A stretch of 64,000 bases of DNA, from assembly GCA_009837445.1 (NCBI GenBank), contig VXTM01000009.1, positions 1 through 64,000 of the forward strand, given 5' to 3'. The first letter of the stretch is position 1, and the number at the start of each line of letters is the position of its first letter. This stretch comes from Acidimicrobiaceae bacterium (lineage in GTDB: Bacteria > Actinomycetota > Acidimicrobiia > Acidimicrobiales > Aldehydirespiratoraceae). Under the pieces are notes generated by a model. It saw only the letters and a program-made list of their open reading frames with translations, ran no database searches and was not told the DNA's origin. The position numbers and the translations under genes are program-made. Below, one piece after another: positions 19,710 through 28,021 of this stretch.

Positions 19710-20968
19710 GTCTCACGCCTGACCACGAGGCGGGCGTCGCCGCCGGCGACGAACACCACCGCGGGTCGCGGGACCTTGTTGTAGTTGGAGCCCATCGAGT
19801 GGCCGTAGGCACCGGTCACCGGGGTGGCCAGGATGTCGCCCACGGCGATGTCGGCGGGCAGGGCCGCGTCTCGAACCAGCAGGTCGCCCGACTCGCAGTG
19901 CTTGCCCACCACGCTGGCGCCCAGCTCTCGTGGAGCGTCGGTCGCCCTGGGCAGGAAGGCCTCGTAGCCGCTGCCGTAGAGCATCGTCCTCGGGTTATCA
20001 CTCATGCCGCCGTCGACCGCGACGTAGGTTCGCACGCCGGGGATTCTCTTGATGGTGCCGACCGTGTAGAGGGTGACCGCCGCGGCCGCGACGATCGAAC
20101 GGCCGGGCTCCGCCGTCACCCGCGCGGTCACTCCCGCCGCCCGGCAGGCGTCGCGCACCGCCGCGCCCCATTCGGTGATCGTGGGCGCCGACTCACCGGC
20201 CACGTAGGGCACACCGAGACCCCCGCCCACCGATATCTCCTGCACGCCGAACGGCGCAGCCGCCTCCGCGATGACGGCCGCCGCCTTGGCGAACGACGAC
20301 GCCTCGAACACCTGGCTGCCGATATGGGAGTGGACACCGACCACATCGACCGACGACGACTCCATGGCCCGCTCCATGGCCGCCGCGGCTGCGCCGGTGG
20401 ACACGGTGAAGCCGAACTTGGAGTCGTCGGCGCCGGTCACCAGATAGGTGTGGGTGTGCGCCTCCACACCGGGGGTGAAGCGCAGCAGCACCCTGGGCCG
20501 GGCGCCGGTCTCGGCATGCAGGGCATCGAGGCGGTCAAGCTCGTCGAAGCTGTCCACCACGATGCGTCCCACTCCGGCGTCGATCGCCTGGCGCAGCTCG
20601 CCCATGGACTTGTTGTTCCCGTGCAGGACGAGGCGGTCCGCGGGCACGCCCGCGGCCAGAGCCACGTGCAGCTCGCCTCCGGTGGCCACGTCCATGCCCA
20701 GGCCCTCGGAATGCACCAGCCGGGCCATGGCGACACACAGGAACGCCTTGGCCGCGTACGACACGTCCGGCCCGAACGCGTCCACCGCCTCCCGGCAGCG
20801 GCTGCGCAGGTGCTCCTCGTCGTAGACGAACAGCGGCGTGCCGTGGGCTTCGGCCAGCTCGATCAGATCGCATCCCCCGATTCTGAGCCGGCCCTGTGAC
20901 ACGTCGTGGTTGTCGGGCAGCAGACGGCGCGGCAGCGGCGACGGTGGCAGCGCGGTCTCCGCAGGCAT
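19670..20968 (-). CDS. lysA: Diaminopimelate decarboxylase
   Basis: 432 residues from the ATG at 20966-20968, four bases after the argS stop; the open frame extends upstream into argS but without LysA sequence. It decarboxylates meso-diaminopimelate to lysine using PLP. The PLP lysine is Lys74 in VSYAAKAFLC. Other signatures are HGNNKSMGELRQA, GVHSHIGSQVFE, ISVGGGLGVPY, EPGRSIVAAA and KHCESGDLL (substrate cysteine). Translational coupling with argS is likely. Confidence 0.97.
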   Translation of the reverse strand: MPAETALPPSPLPRRLLPDNHDVSQGRLRIGGCDLIELAEAHGTPLFVYDEEHLRSRCREAVDAFGPDVSYAAKAFLCVAMARLVHSEGLGMDVATGGELHVALAAGVPADRLVLHGNNKSMGELRQAIDAGVGRIVVDSFDELDRLDALHAETGARPRVLLRFTPGVEAHTHTYLVTGADDSKFGFTVSTGAAAAAMERAMESSSVDVVGVHSHIGSQVFEASSFAKAAAVIAEAAAPFGVQEISVGGGLGVPYVAGESAPTITEWGAAVRDACRAAGVTARVTAEPGRSIVAAAAVTLYTVGTIKRIPGVRTYVAVDGGMSDNPRTMLYGSGYEAFLPRATDAPRELGASVVGKHCESGDLLVRDAALPADIAVGDILATPVTGAYGHSMGSNYNKVPRPAVVFVAGGDARLVVRRETYDDLLACELPDA

Positions 20969-20972
20969 GGCG

Positions 20973-22583
20973 CTAGAGCCTCTCCGGCGCTGACACGCCG
21001 AGGATGGCGAGCGCGACGGCCAAGCCGATCCGGGTCGCCTCCACCAGCCACAGGCGGGCCTGGCGGAGGTCCTCACCCACGTCGTCGCGCAGGATGGGAC
21101 AGTCGTGCCAGAACCGGTGGAAGGCGGAGGCCAGTTCACGGGCCCAGGTGGTCACTTGATGCGGGGCCCGGGCTCGCATCGCAGCCGCAACCGTGTCGGG
21201 CAGCCCGGCCAGGGCCCGTAGCACGTCCAGCTCGCGCTCGTGAACGAGCACCGTCAGGTCCACTTCGTCGAGCGGGGCCCGTTGCACGCCGCGGGCCTCG
21301 GCCTGCCGGCCCAGCGAGTGGATCCGGGCGTGCGCGTACTGCAGGTAGTAGACGGGGTTCTCGGACGACTGGGCCGACACCACGTCGATGTCGATGGTCT
21401 GGGTGGTGTCGATGGACTGCAGCAGGTACACGAGCCGGGTCACGTCGGGACCGACCTCGTCTAGCAGTTCGGAGACGATCACCATGTCGCCCGCTCGCTT
21501 CGACAGCCGTACCTCGACCCCGCCCCGGCGCAGGGTGACGTTCTGGCCGATGAGGGCCTCGTAGGTCTCGCTGCCGTGGCCAAGCGCGGCCAGCGCGGCC
21601 CGCATCCGCGGCACGTAGCCGTGATGGTCGGCGCCAAGAATGTCGATGACCAGGTCACCCCGGGCGAACTTCTCGTGGTGGTAGGCGATGTCGGGCAGGA
21701 AGTAGGTGGGCTCGCCGTCGCTCTTGACCAGCACCCGGTCGGCGCTGTCGCCGAACTCGCCGGTGCGGAGCCATACCGCGCCGTCCCGGGTGTAGACCAT
21801 GGCCCGGCTGCGCAGCTCGTCGAGGACACTGTCCATCGCGCCTCGGGCGACCAGCGCCGACTCGCTGGTGTACAGGTCGAAGTCAACGTTCATCGCGGCC
21901 AGGGTCTCGGCCTGGTCCCGGTGGGCGCGCTCCAGCCCCCACTGGCGCACCTCCGCGGCGTCGGGCATCTCGGCGGCCCACTCGGCCACGTAGGTGCCGT
22001 GGTAACCGTCGTCGGCCGGCTCGGCGCCGCGGCTCCGAGCCTCGAGAGAGGCGGTGAACAGGTCGATCTGGCGGCCCCGGTCGTTCACGTAGAACTCCCG
22101 GCACACCGCATAGCCGCAGCGTTCCAGCAGCCGGCACAGCGAGTCGCCGTAGGCGGCCCAGCGTCCGTGGCCGGCATGCAGCGGTCCGGTGGGGTTGGCC
22201 GACACGAACTCCACGCTCACCGAGCGTCCCGCACCCTCGGTGCTGCGGGCGTAGCCGTCGACGCCGGCGTCGATCACCGCGCCGAGCACTTCGTGCAGCC
22301 AGCTCGGGGCCAGCCTGAAGTTCACGAAGCCGGGGCCGGCGGCCTCCACCGTCACCACGTGCGGGGGTGGCTCAGCGCTCAGGTGGGCGACGATCTGCTC
22401 GGCCAGCTCGCGGGGTGGACGTCCCGCGGCCTTGGCCGCGGCCAGAGCGACGTTGGACGACCACTCACCGTGGGAACGGTCCCGGGGACGCTCGATGGCG
22501 ATCTCAGCGGGCGCGCCGTCGACGCCGGCCCCTTCGAGAGCCGACCGCAACCCGTCCCGCAAGCCGTCGCGCACATCCGGCAT
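20973..22583 (-). CDS. argS: Arginyl-tRNA synthetase
   Basis: 536 residues, class I synthetase. The HIGH-type motif is in ANPTGPLHAGHGRWAAYGD (about 128-146), the KMSK equivalent is VRLSKRAGDMV (about 360), and the C-terminal anticodon-binding domain has QYAHARIHSLGRQ and ASAFHRFWHDCPIL. The N-terminal Add-1 domain begins at residue 1. It charges tRNA-Arg; a tRNA-Arg(CCG) gene is encoded divergently 67 bases away. Confidence 0.97.
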   Translation of the reverse strand: MPDVRDGLRDGLRSALEGAGVDGAPAEIAIERPRDRSHGEWSSNVALAAAKAAGRPPRELAEQIVAHLSAEPPPHVVTVEAAGPGFVNFRLAPSWLHEVLGAVIDAGVDGYARSTEGAGRSVSVEFVSANPTGPLHAGHGRWAAYGDSLCRLLERCGYAVCREFYVNDRGRQIDLFTASLEARSRGAEPADDGYHGTYVAEWAAEMPDAAEVRQWGLERAHRDQAETLAAMNVDFDLYTSESALVARGAMDSVLDELRSRAMVYTRDGAVWLRTGEFGDSADRVLVKSDGEPTYFLPDIAYHHEKFARGDLVIDILGADHHGYVPRMRAALAALGHGSETYEALIGQNVTLRRGGVEVRLSKRAGDMVIVSELLDEVGPDVTRLVYLLQSIDTTQTIDIDVVSAQSSENPVYYLQYAHARIHSLGRQAEARGVQRAPLDEVDLTVLVHERELDVLRALAGLPDTVAAAMRARAPHQVTTWARELASAFHRFWHDCPILRDDVGEDLRQARLWLVEATRIGLAVALAILGVSAPERL

Positions 22584-22650
22584 CGACCGATCCTACCGTT
22601 GGGCCCTTATCTCCTCGGCGAGCCGCTCGCCGATAGCATGACCCGGCCCA

Positions 22651-22722
22651 GCCCCCGTAGCTCAGGGGATAGAGCAACGGCCTCCGGAGCCGTGTGCGCA
22701 GGTTCGAATCCTGCCGGGGGCG
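22651..22722 (+). tRNA. tRNA-Arg (anticodon CCG)
   Basis: Cloverleaf folds cleanly: a 7-bp acceptor stem (GCCCCCG with CGGGGGC), a D-arm GCTC...GAGC, an anticodon stem ACGGC/GCCGT with loop CTCCGGA, a 4-base variable loop, and a T-arm GCAGG-TTCGAAT-CCTGC. The discriminator base is G at 22722 and CCA is not encoded. The anticodon CCG reads CGG codons. Confidence 0.97.
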
Positions 22723-22723
22723 C

Positions 22724-23902
22724 ATGACCGTGACGGACCCGGCGCCCGCGCCAGCCAAGAAACCCCGCTGGACCTACCAGTGGAAGGAACTCCACGACGA
22801 GGTCATCACCTCGGGCCTGTGCACCGGCTGCGCCGGGTGCGTGATCGCATGCCCCCACCACGTGATCGGCTACACCCACGAGCCCGGGGCCTACAAGCCG
22901 TTCCACCTCGAGGAGGAGCTAGGGGCCGACGACTGCGTACACGGGGTCAAGGGCTGCACGTCATGCACCCGGGCCTGCCCCCGGTTCCGTATGTGGGAGC
23001 CCGAAGCCGACATGCACCTGTTCGGCCGGGAGCGACACCCCGACGAGATGTCGGGCATCTACTCCGACATCCTGCTGACCCGGGCCAGCGACGACTTCGT
23101 CTACGAGGTAGGCCAGGACGGCGGGCTGGTGTCGGCCATCCTGATCTGGTGCATGGAGAACGACATCATCGACGGGGCCCTAACCAGCGGCGTGGAGTCG
23201 CTGCCCAACGGAGAGCCGGGCTGGAAGGCGTTCCCGATGGTGGCCACCAACCGCGACGAGGTCCTGCGGGGCGCGGGCAGCCGCTACACCTACTCGGCCA
23301 ACCCCATCGCCTTCGAGGAGGCCCGCGACAAGGGGCTGGACCGCCTGGCGCTGGTGGGCATGAGCTGCCAGACGTCGGTGGGGCCGGTGATGTGGCACCG
23401 CAAGGTGGGCAAGGTGAGCAAGCCGATCAAGCTCAACATCGGCCTGCTGTGCTCGAAGTCGTTCGACGACTCGCTGTTCGACGAGCTCTTCGAGGTGAAG
23501 TACGGCCTGCCCAAGGAGCAGATCTCGAAGATGAACATCAAGGGCGTCTTCCAGATCTGGACCAAGGACGGCCGCTACCACGAGATCAACCTCAAGGAGT
23601 GCCACGCCTGGACCCGGGAGGGCTGCAACCTGTGCCCGGACTTCGCGGCCGAGCACGCCGACATCTCGACCGGAGGCATCGGCGACCTGACCGACTGGAC
23701 CCTCACCATCGTGCGCACCGAGTTGGGCCGGGCCGTGATCGACGCCATGGTGCGCGACGGCGCGATCGAGACCCGGCCCGGCGACGACGACCCCGGCGCC
23801 ATCGCATTGATGCATCGCCTGTCGGCCAAGAGCCGGGAGCGCTGGCCCCAATGGGCCGACGGCGCGGCCCGCCTAGGGCTGCCCGAACGCAAACCGGCCT
23901 GA
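22724..23902 (+). CDS. FrhB/FdhB-family iron-sulfur flavoprotein (coenzyme F420 hydrogenase/dehydrogenase beta subunit-like)
   Basis: 392 residues. Two [4Fe-4S] motifs are near the N-terminus: CTGCAGCVIACP and CTSCTRACP. The FrhB_FdhB N and C domains follow, with VGQDGGLVSAILIW, GAGSRYTYSANP, LVGMSCQTSV, NIGLLCSKSFDD and CNLCPDFAAEHADIS. Members of this family transfer electrons between F420 (or pyridine nucleotides), flavin and Fe-S centres; F420 use is plausible in this lineage but not proven. The ATG begins two bases after the tRNA discriminator base, with no room for a ribosome site, so translation after tRNA processing would be leaderless. The selenoprotein gene follows after 50 bases. 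Confidence 0.85.
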   Translation: MTVTDPAPAPAKKPRWTYQWKELHDEVITSGLCTGCAGCVIACPHHVIGYTHEPGAYKPFHLEEELGADDCVHGVKGCTSCTRACPRFRMWEPEADMHLFGRERHPDEMSGIYSDILLTRASDDFVYEVGQDGGLVSAILIWCMENDIIDGALTSGVESLPNGEPGWKAFPMVATNRDEVLRGAGSRYTYSANPIAFEEARDKGLDRLALVGMSCQTSVGPVMWHRKVGKVSKPIKLNIGLLCSKSFDDSLFDELFEVKYGLPKEQISKMNIKGVFQIWTKDGRYHEINLKECHAWTREGCNLCPDFAAEHADISTGGIGDLTDWTLTIVRTELGRAVIDAMVRDGAIETRPGDDDPGAIALMHRLSAKSRERWPQWADGAARLGLPERKPA

Positions 23903-23952
23903 GGCACGACCCCACGACGACCCCTTCTCCCTCCAATTCCAAGGAGCCTGAC

Positions 23953-24567
23953 ATGGACATCGAGTTCTGGATCGACCCGCTTTGACCGTGGTGCTGGGTG
24001 ACGGCCCGTTGGGTCGTCGACGAGGTGCAGCCGGCCAAGAACCTGAACATCACCTGGCAGCCGATCAGCCTGTTCTTCAAGAACGATCCCGATCCCGAGG
24101 GCGACTACTACACGCACTCCTACTTCAGCCTGCGGCTGATGAGGGTGCTGGAGTCGGTTCGGGAAGCCGAGGGCGACGACGCGGTGGGGCCGCTGTACTG
24201 GGAGTACGGCCGGCGCCTGCACCACGACGGTGTGCGGGAGTTCCCGGTGGCCGACGCGCTTGAGGCCGTCGGCTACGACACCTCGCATGCGGCTGCCTTC
24301 GATGACGACTCCTGGGATCCCGAGATCCGCAAGCGCATGGACGAGGGTCTGGCCCTGTGCGGCGACCAGGTGGGCACCCCGATGATCGCCCTCAAGGACC
24401 GCAACGGCGACAAGCAGGGCTACTTCGGCCCGGTCATCACCCGGGTGCCGCCCCCCGAGGACTCCCTGGCCATGTGGGACGCCCTAGTCGCCATGATGAA
24501 CGTGTCCGGATTCTGGGAGCTAAAGCGCACCAGAACCGAGCGCCCCGAGTTCGGCCCCCGCCCCTAA
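23953..24567 (+). CDS. Probable selenoprotein, DsbA-like mycothiol-dependent oxidoreductase (Rv2466c family)
   Basis: 204 residues if the TGA at 23983-23985 is read as selenocysteine: M-D-I-E-F-W-I-D-P-L-U-P-W-C-W-V. U11 and C14 then replace the CPWC of Mycobacterium Rv2466c, a mycothiol-dependent nitroreductase with a thioredoxin/DsbA fold. The start has a strong AAGGAG site six bases upstream (23941-23946), which would make no sense for a 10-codon ORF. Family matches continue after the TGA: SYFSLRLMRVLES, LYWEYGRRLHHDG, GTPMIAL, YFGPVITRVP, and FWELKRTRTERPEF at the C-terminus. A SECIS-like hairpin follows the TGA. A GTG-started, truncated product from 23998 would lack the active site. Confidence 0.85.
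23999..24019 (+). promoter_or_regulatory. Putative bacterial SECIS hairpin
   Basis: Stem TGACGGCCC (23999-24007) pairs with GGGTCGTCG (24011-24019), nine pairs including two G-U, with apical loop GTT. The loop begins 22 bases after the TGA, and its first base is G. This fits the bacterial SECIS rule of thumb: a loop about 16-37 bases from the UGA, with a G among the first two loop bases. It lies within the coding frame, as bacterial SECIS elements do. Confidence 0.7.
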
Positions 24568-24586
24568 CTCCGGGGCTTCTCTGGCC

Positions 24587-25681
24587 CTACGGGGCGCAGA
24601 AATGTGACCAGACGGCTTCGGATCTGGCCGGACCGATTCCTCGGACCGCTTCGAGGTCCGCCCGGCTGGTGAACGGCTGAGCCTCGACCAGCCTGGCCGA
24701 GAGCACCTCGCCGATGCCGGACACCGCGTCGTACTGGGCCGCCGTCCGGCCAGCGATGACGCACTCGTCCGGTGGAGCAACGGTGGTGGTCGGCGTTGTG
24801 GTCGCCGGGGCCTGGGGCTGGGCCGAGAACCCGGGTGCCTGGTCGCCGCAACCCGCGAGTGTCCGCCCGAGCGCTTCTGCTTCGGACTGGTCGACGCTGA
24901 GGTCCCAGGCCAACTTAATGGCCAGCGTGGTGCGAGCCAGGAAGCACCGCCCCGCCGGGGTCACCGAGTACCCGCCACCACACGCCGAGGACGAGGCGAT
25001 GTCGGCGTCCGACCACTCGGAGATGTCGTCAGCGCCCTTGGACTGGTTCACACAGGCACGCGACGCCACGTGGTTGTCCGGGTCCTGGCTGAACCGCTGC
25101 TTCTGGGCCGCGGGCCAAGCCCAGCCGCCCGACTCGTGCGCCTCGTGCAGAGCCACCACATGGTCGACGTTGCAGGTGTCTATGGGCGAACCGGTGTAGG
25201 GGTCAGGAGAGCCGACCGCTCCACGGCACAGGTCGCTGTTGTGAGGCCCCCAGTGATCACGGTCATAACCCGAGTCGTACTCGGCCGCCACCGGCAGTGA
25301 GACCGACGGGACCGACACCAACGGAACCGACCCCTCAGGAACCGATCTCTCCGGCACAGAGACCTCGGGTGCAGAGACCTCGGGCACAGAGACCTCGGGT
25401 GCAGAAACCTCGGGTGCAGAAACCTCGGGTGCAGAAACCTCAGGAGCCGACGCCTCGGGCAACGAAACCTCAGGAACCGACGCTTCCGGCAACGAAGCCT
25501 CGGGCACGACTGTGGTGCTCGCAGACGTGGACTCGCGCTCAGGTGCGGCGGGCAACGTTGGATCCGCGGCCGGTCCGGAGCCGTCAGCCGACCCGCAGGC
25601 GACCGTGACGGCCAGCGCCAGTGCGGCGGTGATTCGCTTAGACCGGGCGAGGCGGGACATGCGTCGACCTAGGCCGTTCAT
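24587..25681 (-). CDS. Secreted lipoprotein nuclease: PEVS repeats, DUF1524-like HNH domain, helix-hairpin-helix
   Basis: 364 residues from the ATG at 25679-25681. A lipoprotein signal ends at Cys29 (LALAVTVACGS). Residues about 60-130 are a pentapeptide repeat (PEASL, PEVSA, PEVSV). The HNH/DUF1524-type nuclease domain carries CNVDHVVALHEAHESGG, then QDPDNHVASRACVNQSKGAD, the pattern of GmrSD-like His-metal nucleases. A Thr/Pro linker leads to a ComEA-like helix-hairpin-helix (GIGEVLSARLVEA, AVRGIGPARSEAV), which binds DNA non-specifically in other proteins. It probably cleaves extracellular DNA at the cell surface. It faces the selenoprotein gene convergently. Confidence 0.85.
   Translation of the reverse strand: MNGLGRRMSRLARSKRITAALALAVTVACGSADGSGPAADPTLPAAPERESTSASTTVVPEASLPEASVPEVSLPEASAPEVSAPEVSAPEVSAPEVSVPEVSAPEVSVPERSVPEGSVPLVSVPSVSLPVAAEYDSGYDRDHWGPHNSDLCRGAVGSPDPYTGSPIDTCNVDHVVALHEAHESGGWAWPAAQKQRFSQDPDNHVASRACVNQSKGADDISEWSDADIASSSACGGGYSVTPAGRCFLARTTLAIKLAWDLSVDQSEAEALGRTLAGCGDQAPGFSAQPQAPATTTPTTTVAPPDECVIAGRTAAQYDAVSGIGEVLSARLVEAQPFTSRADLEAVRGIGPARSEAVWSHFCAP
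25311..25510 (-). repeat. 15-bp tandem repeats coding PEVSx pentapeptides
   Basis: Units such as GCAGAAACCTCGGGT and GCAGAGACCTCGGGT repeat with near identity between 25361 and 25440 and more loosely on both sides. Each unit encodes one pentapeptide of the Pro/Glu/Val/Ser stalk in the secreted nuclease. Copy number is likely to vary between strains. Confidence 0.8.
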
Positions 25682-25703
25682 CGCTCGACCTCGACTCGTC
25701 CTG

Positions 25704-26663
25704 CTACAACGGCAGGGGAACCGTCTCCACCGGTTCACCTCTCAGCGCGGCCAGGACCTTGGCGACCACCTGGACGGAGACGTCGCGCTGGGCTGCGCCG
25801 GTGCTGGCGCCCAGGTGGGGGGTGTGGACGACCCGGGGGTGGCCAATGAGGGGATGATCGGGCGGCGGAGGCTCCTGGTCGTAGACGTCGAGGCCCAGTC
25901 CGGCCAGGCGGCCGTCATCGAGGGCGTCCCGGGCCGCCGCAGGGTCGATGAGGCTGCCCCGGGCCGCGTTCACCACGATCGCCCCGGGCTTGATGGCGGC
26001 CAGCGCCACCTCGTCCAGCAGCGCAGCGCCGTCCTCCTGCGCCACCGCGTGCAGGCTCACGAAGTCCGACTCAGCCAGCAGCTCGGGAAGCTCGACCATC
26101 CTCGCCCCGTGCTCGGTAGCGACCTCGGCCGGGATGTACGGGTCGGTGGTCAGCACGGCCATCTCGAAGGCCAGTGCCCGGTGGCCCACAGCCCGACCTA
26201 TGCGGCCGAAGCCGACCAGGCCGAGCGTGGCGCCCGCCAACTGCACGCCGACGTACTGCTTGCGGTCCCATTTCCCGGCCGCCAGCGAGTTGTGGGCGTC
26301 GGTCACCCGGCGGGCCGTGGCCAGCATCAGCGCGAAGGCGTGCTCGGCCGCGGCCAGCATGTTGGCCTCCGGTGTGTTGACCACCGCGACACCCCGCTCG
26401 GCCGCGGCCGCGAGGTCGATGTTGTCCACGCCCACTCCGGCGCGGCCGATCACCCTCAGTCCCGATCCGGCCGCGATCAGCTCGGCATCCACCCGGGTGC
26501 CGCTGCGCACGATCAGCGCGGCCGCGTCCCGGACCGACTCGAGCAGCTCGGCCCGGCTCTGACCCTCCGCGAATACGGCATCGACATCGGGATCGGAACG
26601 CAGGCGGTCCGCGCCGGCCGCGCCCAGCGGCTCGGCCACCAGCACCCTGTGTCGCTCAGGCAT
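25704..26663 (-). CDS. D-isomer-specific 2-hydroxyacid dehydrogenase, short SerA type
   Basis: 319 residues. NAD-binding motif LGLVGFGRIGRAVGHRA (about 145-160). The catalytic residues of the family are seen: Arg in VNAARGSLID, Glu in LDVYDQEPPP, and His in HTPHLGAST. AGVGVDNIDLAAAAERGVAVVNTP is typical of 3-phosphoglycerate dehydrogenases. It lacks the C-terminal regulatory domains of full-length mycobacterial SerA. It probably starts serine synthesis from 3-phosphoglycerate, but a different 2-hydroxyacid cannot be excluded. Confidence 0.88.
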   Translation of the reverse strand: MPERHRVLVAEPLGAAGADRLRSDPDVDAVFAEGQSRAELLESVRDAAALIVRSGTRVDAELIAAGSGLRVIGRAGVGVDNIDLAAAAERGVAVVNTPEANMLAAAEHAFALMLATARRVTDAHNSLAAGKWDRKQYVGVQLAGATLGLVGFGRIGRAVGHRALAFEMAVLTTDPYIPAEVATEHGARMVELPELLAESDFVSLHAVAQEDGAALLDEVALAAIKPGAIVVNAARGSLIDPAAARDALDDGRLAGLGLDVYDQEPPPPDHPLIGHPRVVHTPHLGASTGAAQRDVSVQVVAKVLAALRGEPVETVPLPL

Positions 26664-26748
26664 AGATCATCCCCTCAGTCATGCCGCGCTCGACCGCCTC
26701 TCCCGCTCGAGCGCCGGGCTCCCTCGCAGTCTGGCGGCGGCGAGTCCG

Positions 26749-27972
26749 TCAGTCGTGGATGCCGAAACGGTCCAGGCCGTAGGCGTTGATGGCGTTGCCC
26801 CGAAGCACCTTGTAGCACTCGCCGGCGTCCATGCCGACGGCCGCGAACATCGAGTGGGCGACCTTGCGTGAGTGCGGGAACGTGCCGTCGGAGTGGGGGT
26901 AGTCGGTCTCGAACAGGATCTGGTCGATGCCCACGTCGTGGCGCTGCTTGAGGCCGACCAGGTCGTCGAAGATGCAGCCGAAGACCCGGCCCTGCACGAT
27001 CTCGCTCGGCAGCGGGCCGTCGCCGCCCACGCCGCCCCGACCCTCCTTGAACACCGAGTCCATGCGCTCCACCTGGAACGGCATCCAGCCCACCTGGCTC
27101 TCGGCATAGGTGATCTTGATCCGCTTGAAGCGCTGCAGCGTTCCCGAGAACACCCAGTCCACCATCGAGCCCTCGGCGTTCTGGGCGTACAGCGACATCG
27201 ACGTGGCCAGAGGGGCGTCGGCCGAAGTGGACGGCATCGACGACGACGAGCCGATGTGCATTGACACGGTGGTGTCGGACTCCTCGCAGGCCTGCCAGAC
27301 GGGGTCCCACTCGCCGGTGTACATCGACGGCAGGCCCAGCTTGGACGGGTTCTCGGAGAAGGCAACCGCGAAGCAGCCCTTGGCCGCGCACCGCCGCACC
27401 TCGGCGGCGGCCATGTCGCGGTCCCATAGCGGCAGCAGCGCCAGCGGGATCAGCCGGCCCCGCCCGGCGCCGCCGCCCCAGTCGTCAATGATCCAGTCGT
27501 TGTAGATGCGCAGGCACTCGGCGGCGAGTTCCTTGTCGTCTCGCTCCAGGAACCCCTGCCCGCAGAAGCGGGGGAAGATGTTGGGGAAGTTGATGGCCGC
27601 CTCCACATGGTTGAGGTCCATGTCGGCGAGCCGGGCGGTCTGCTCGTAGGTGCCGGGCCGGAGGTCCTCGTAGCGGGCGGCCACGTTGCGCTGCTCCTCC
27701 CGGGGCATGCCCGCGGGGCCGTGCAACAAGCCGGTGGGGGTGACGCTGTCCTCGAACAGCCACACGTCGCACCAGTGGCCGTCGGGGTCGTCGCGCTCGA
27801 AGCCGTAGTGGCCGCCGGTGAAGTGCAGCCTGATCTTCTCCTGCACTACCCGGGGGCCGCGGTCGCGCATGGACGGCGGCAGTTGCTGCTGCCACAGATC
27901 CTTGGGCTCCATCACGTGGTCGTCGACCGAGATGATGAGCGGAAGCTCCTCAACGGCGGGCGTCGCTGTCAT
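26749..27972 (-). CDS. Amidohydrolase family 2 protein
   Basis: 407 residues, TIM-barrel metal-dependent hydrolase/decarboxylase (amidohydrolase 2, ACMSD-like). The N-terminal strand has IISVDDHVMEP in place of the classical HxH. Later motifs are NFPNIFPRF, SMHIGSSSS (metal His), KRIKITYAESQVGWMPF and LFETDYPHSDGTFPHS (Asp/His at the end of the barrel). Such proteins are common in multiple copies in Acidimicrobiia and mycobacteria with unknown substrates. Its context gives no substrate clue; serA follows on the same strand after 85 bases. Confidence 0.85.
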   Translation of the reverse strand: MTATPAVEELPLIISVDDHVMEPKDLWQQQLPPSMRDRGPRVVQEKIRLHFTGGHYGFERDDPDGHWCDVWLFEDSVTPTGLLHGPAGMPREEQRNVAARYEDLRPGTYEQTARLADMDLNHVEAAINFPNIFPRFCGQGFLERDDKELAAECLRIYNDWIIDDWGGGAGRGRLIPLALLPLWDRDMAAAEVRRCAAKGCFAVAFSENPSKLGLPSMYTGEWDPVWQACEESDTTVSMHIGSSSSMPSTSADAPLATSMSLYAQNAEGSMVDWVFSGTLQRFKRIKITYAESQVGWMPFQVERMDSVFKEGRGGVGGDGPLPSEIVQGRVFGCIFDDLVGLKQRHDVGIDQILFETDYPHSDGTFPHSRKVAHSMFAAVGMDAGECYKVLRGNAINAYGLDRFGIHD

Positions 27973-28021
27973 TGACCCGGCTCCCGGCGAGACCGCCGAT
28001 CGGGCGCAGGGGGCTGCGGCC

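Noticed and set aside
23998-24567. DsbA-like gene starting at the GTG at 23998 as an ordinary truncated protein
   Set aside because: The product would lack the first strand and the redox motif, and has no ribosome site, whereas the ATG at 23953 has a strong one.
25311-25510. CRISPR-like array from the 15-bp repeats
   Set aside because: Units are contiguous, in frame and encode PEVSx pentapeptides; there are no spacers.
26664-26748. Possible further copy of the intergenic repeat (CTCTCCCGCTCGAGCG) between serA and the amidohydrolase gene
   Set aside because: Only about a dozen bases match and the 3' part of the repeat is missing.
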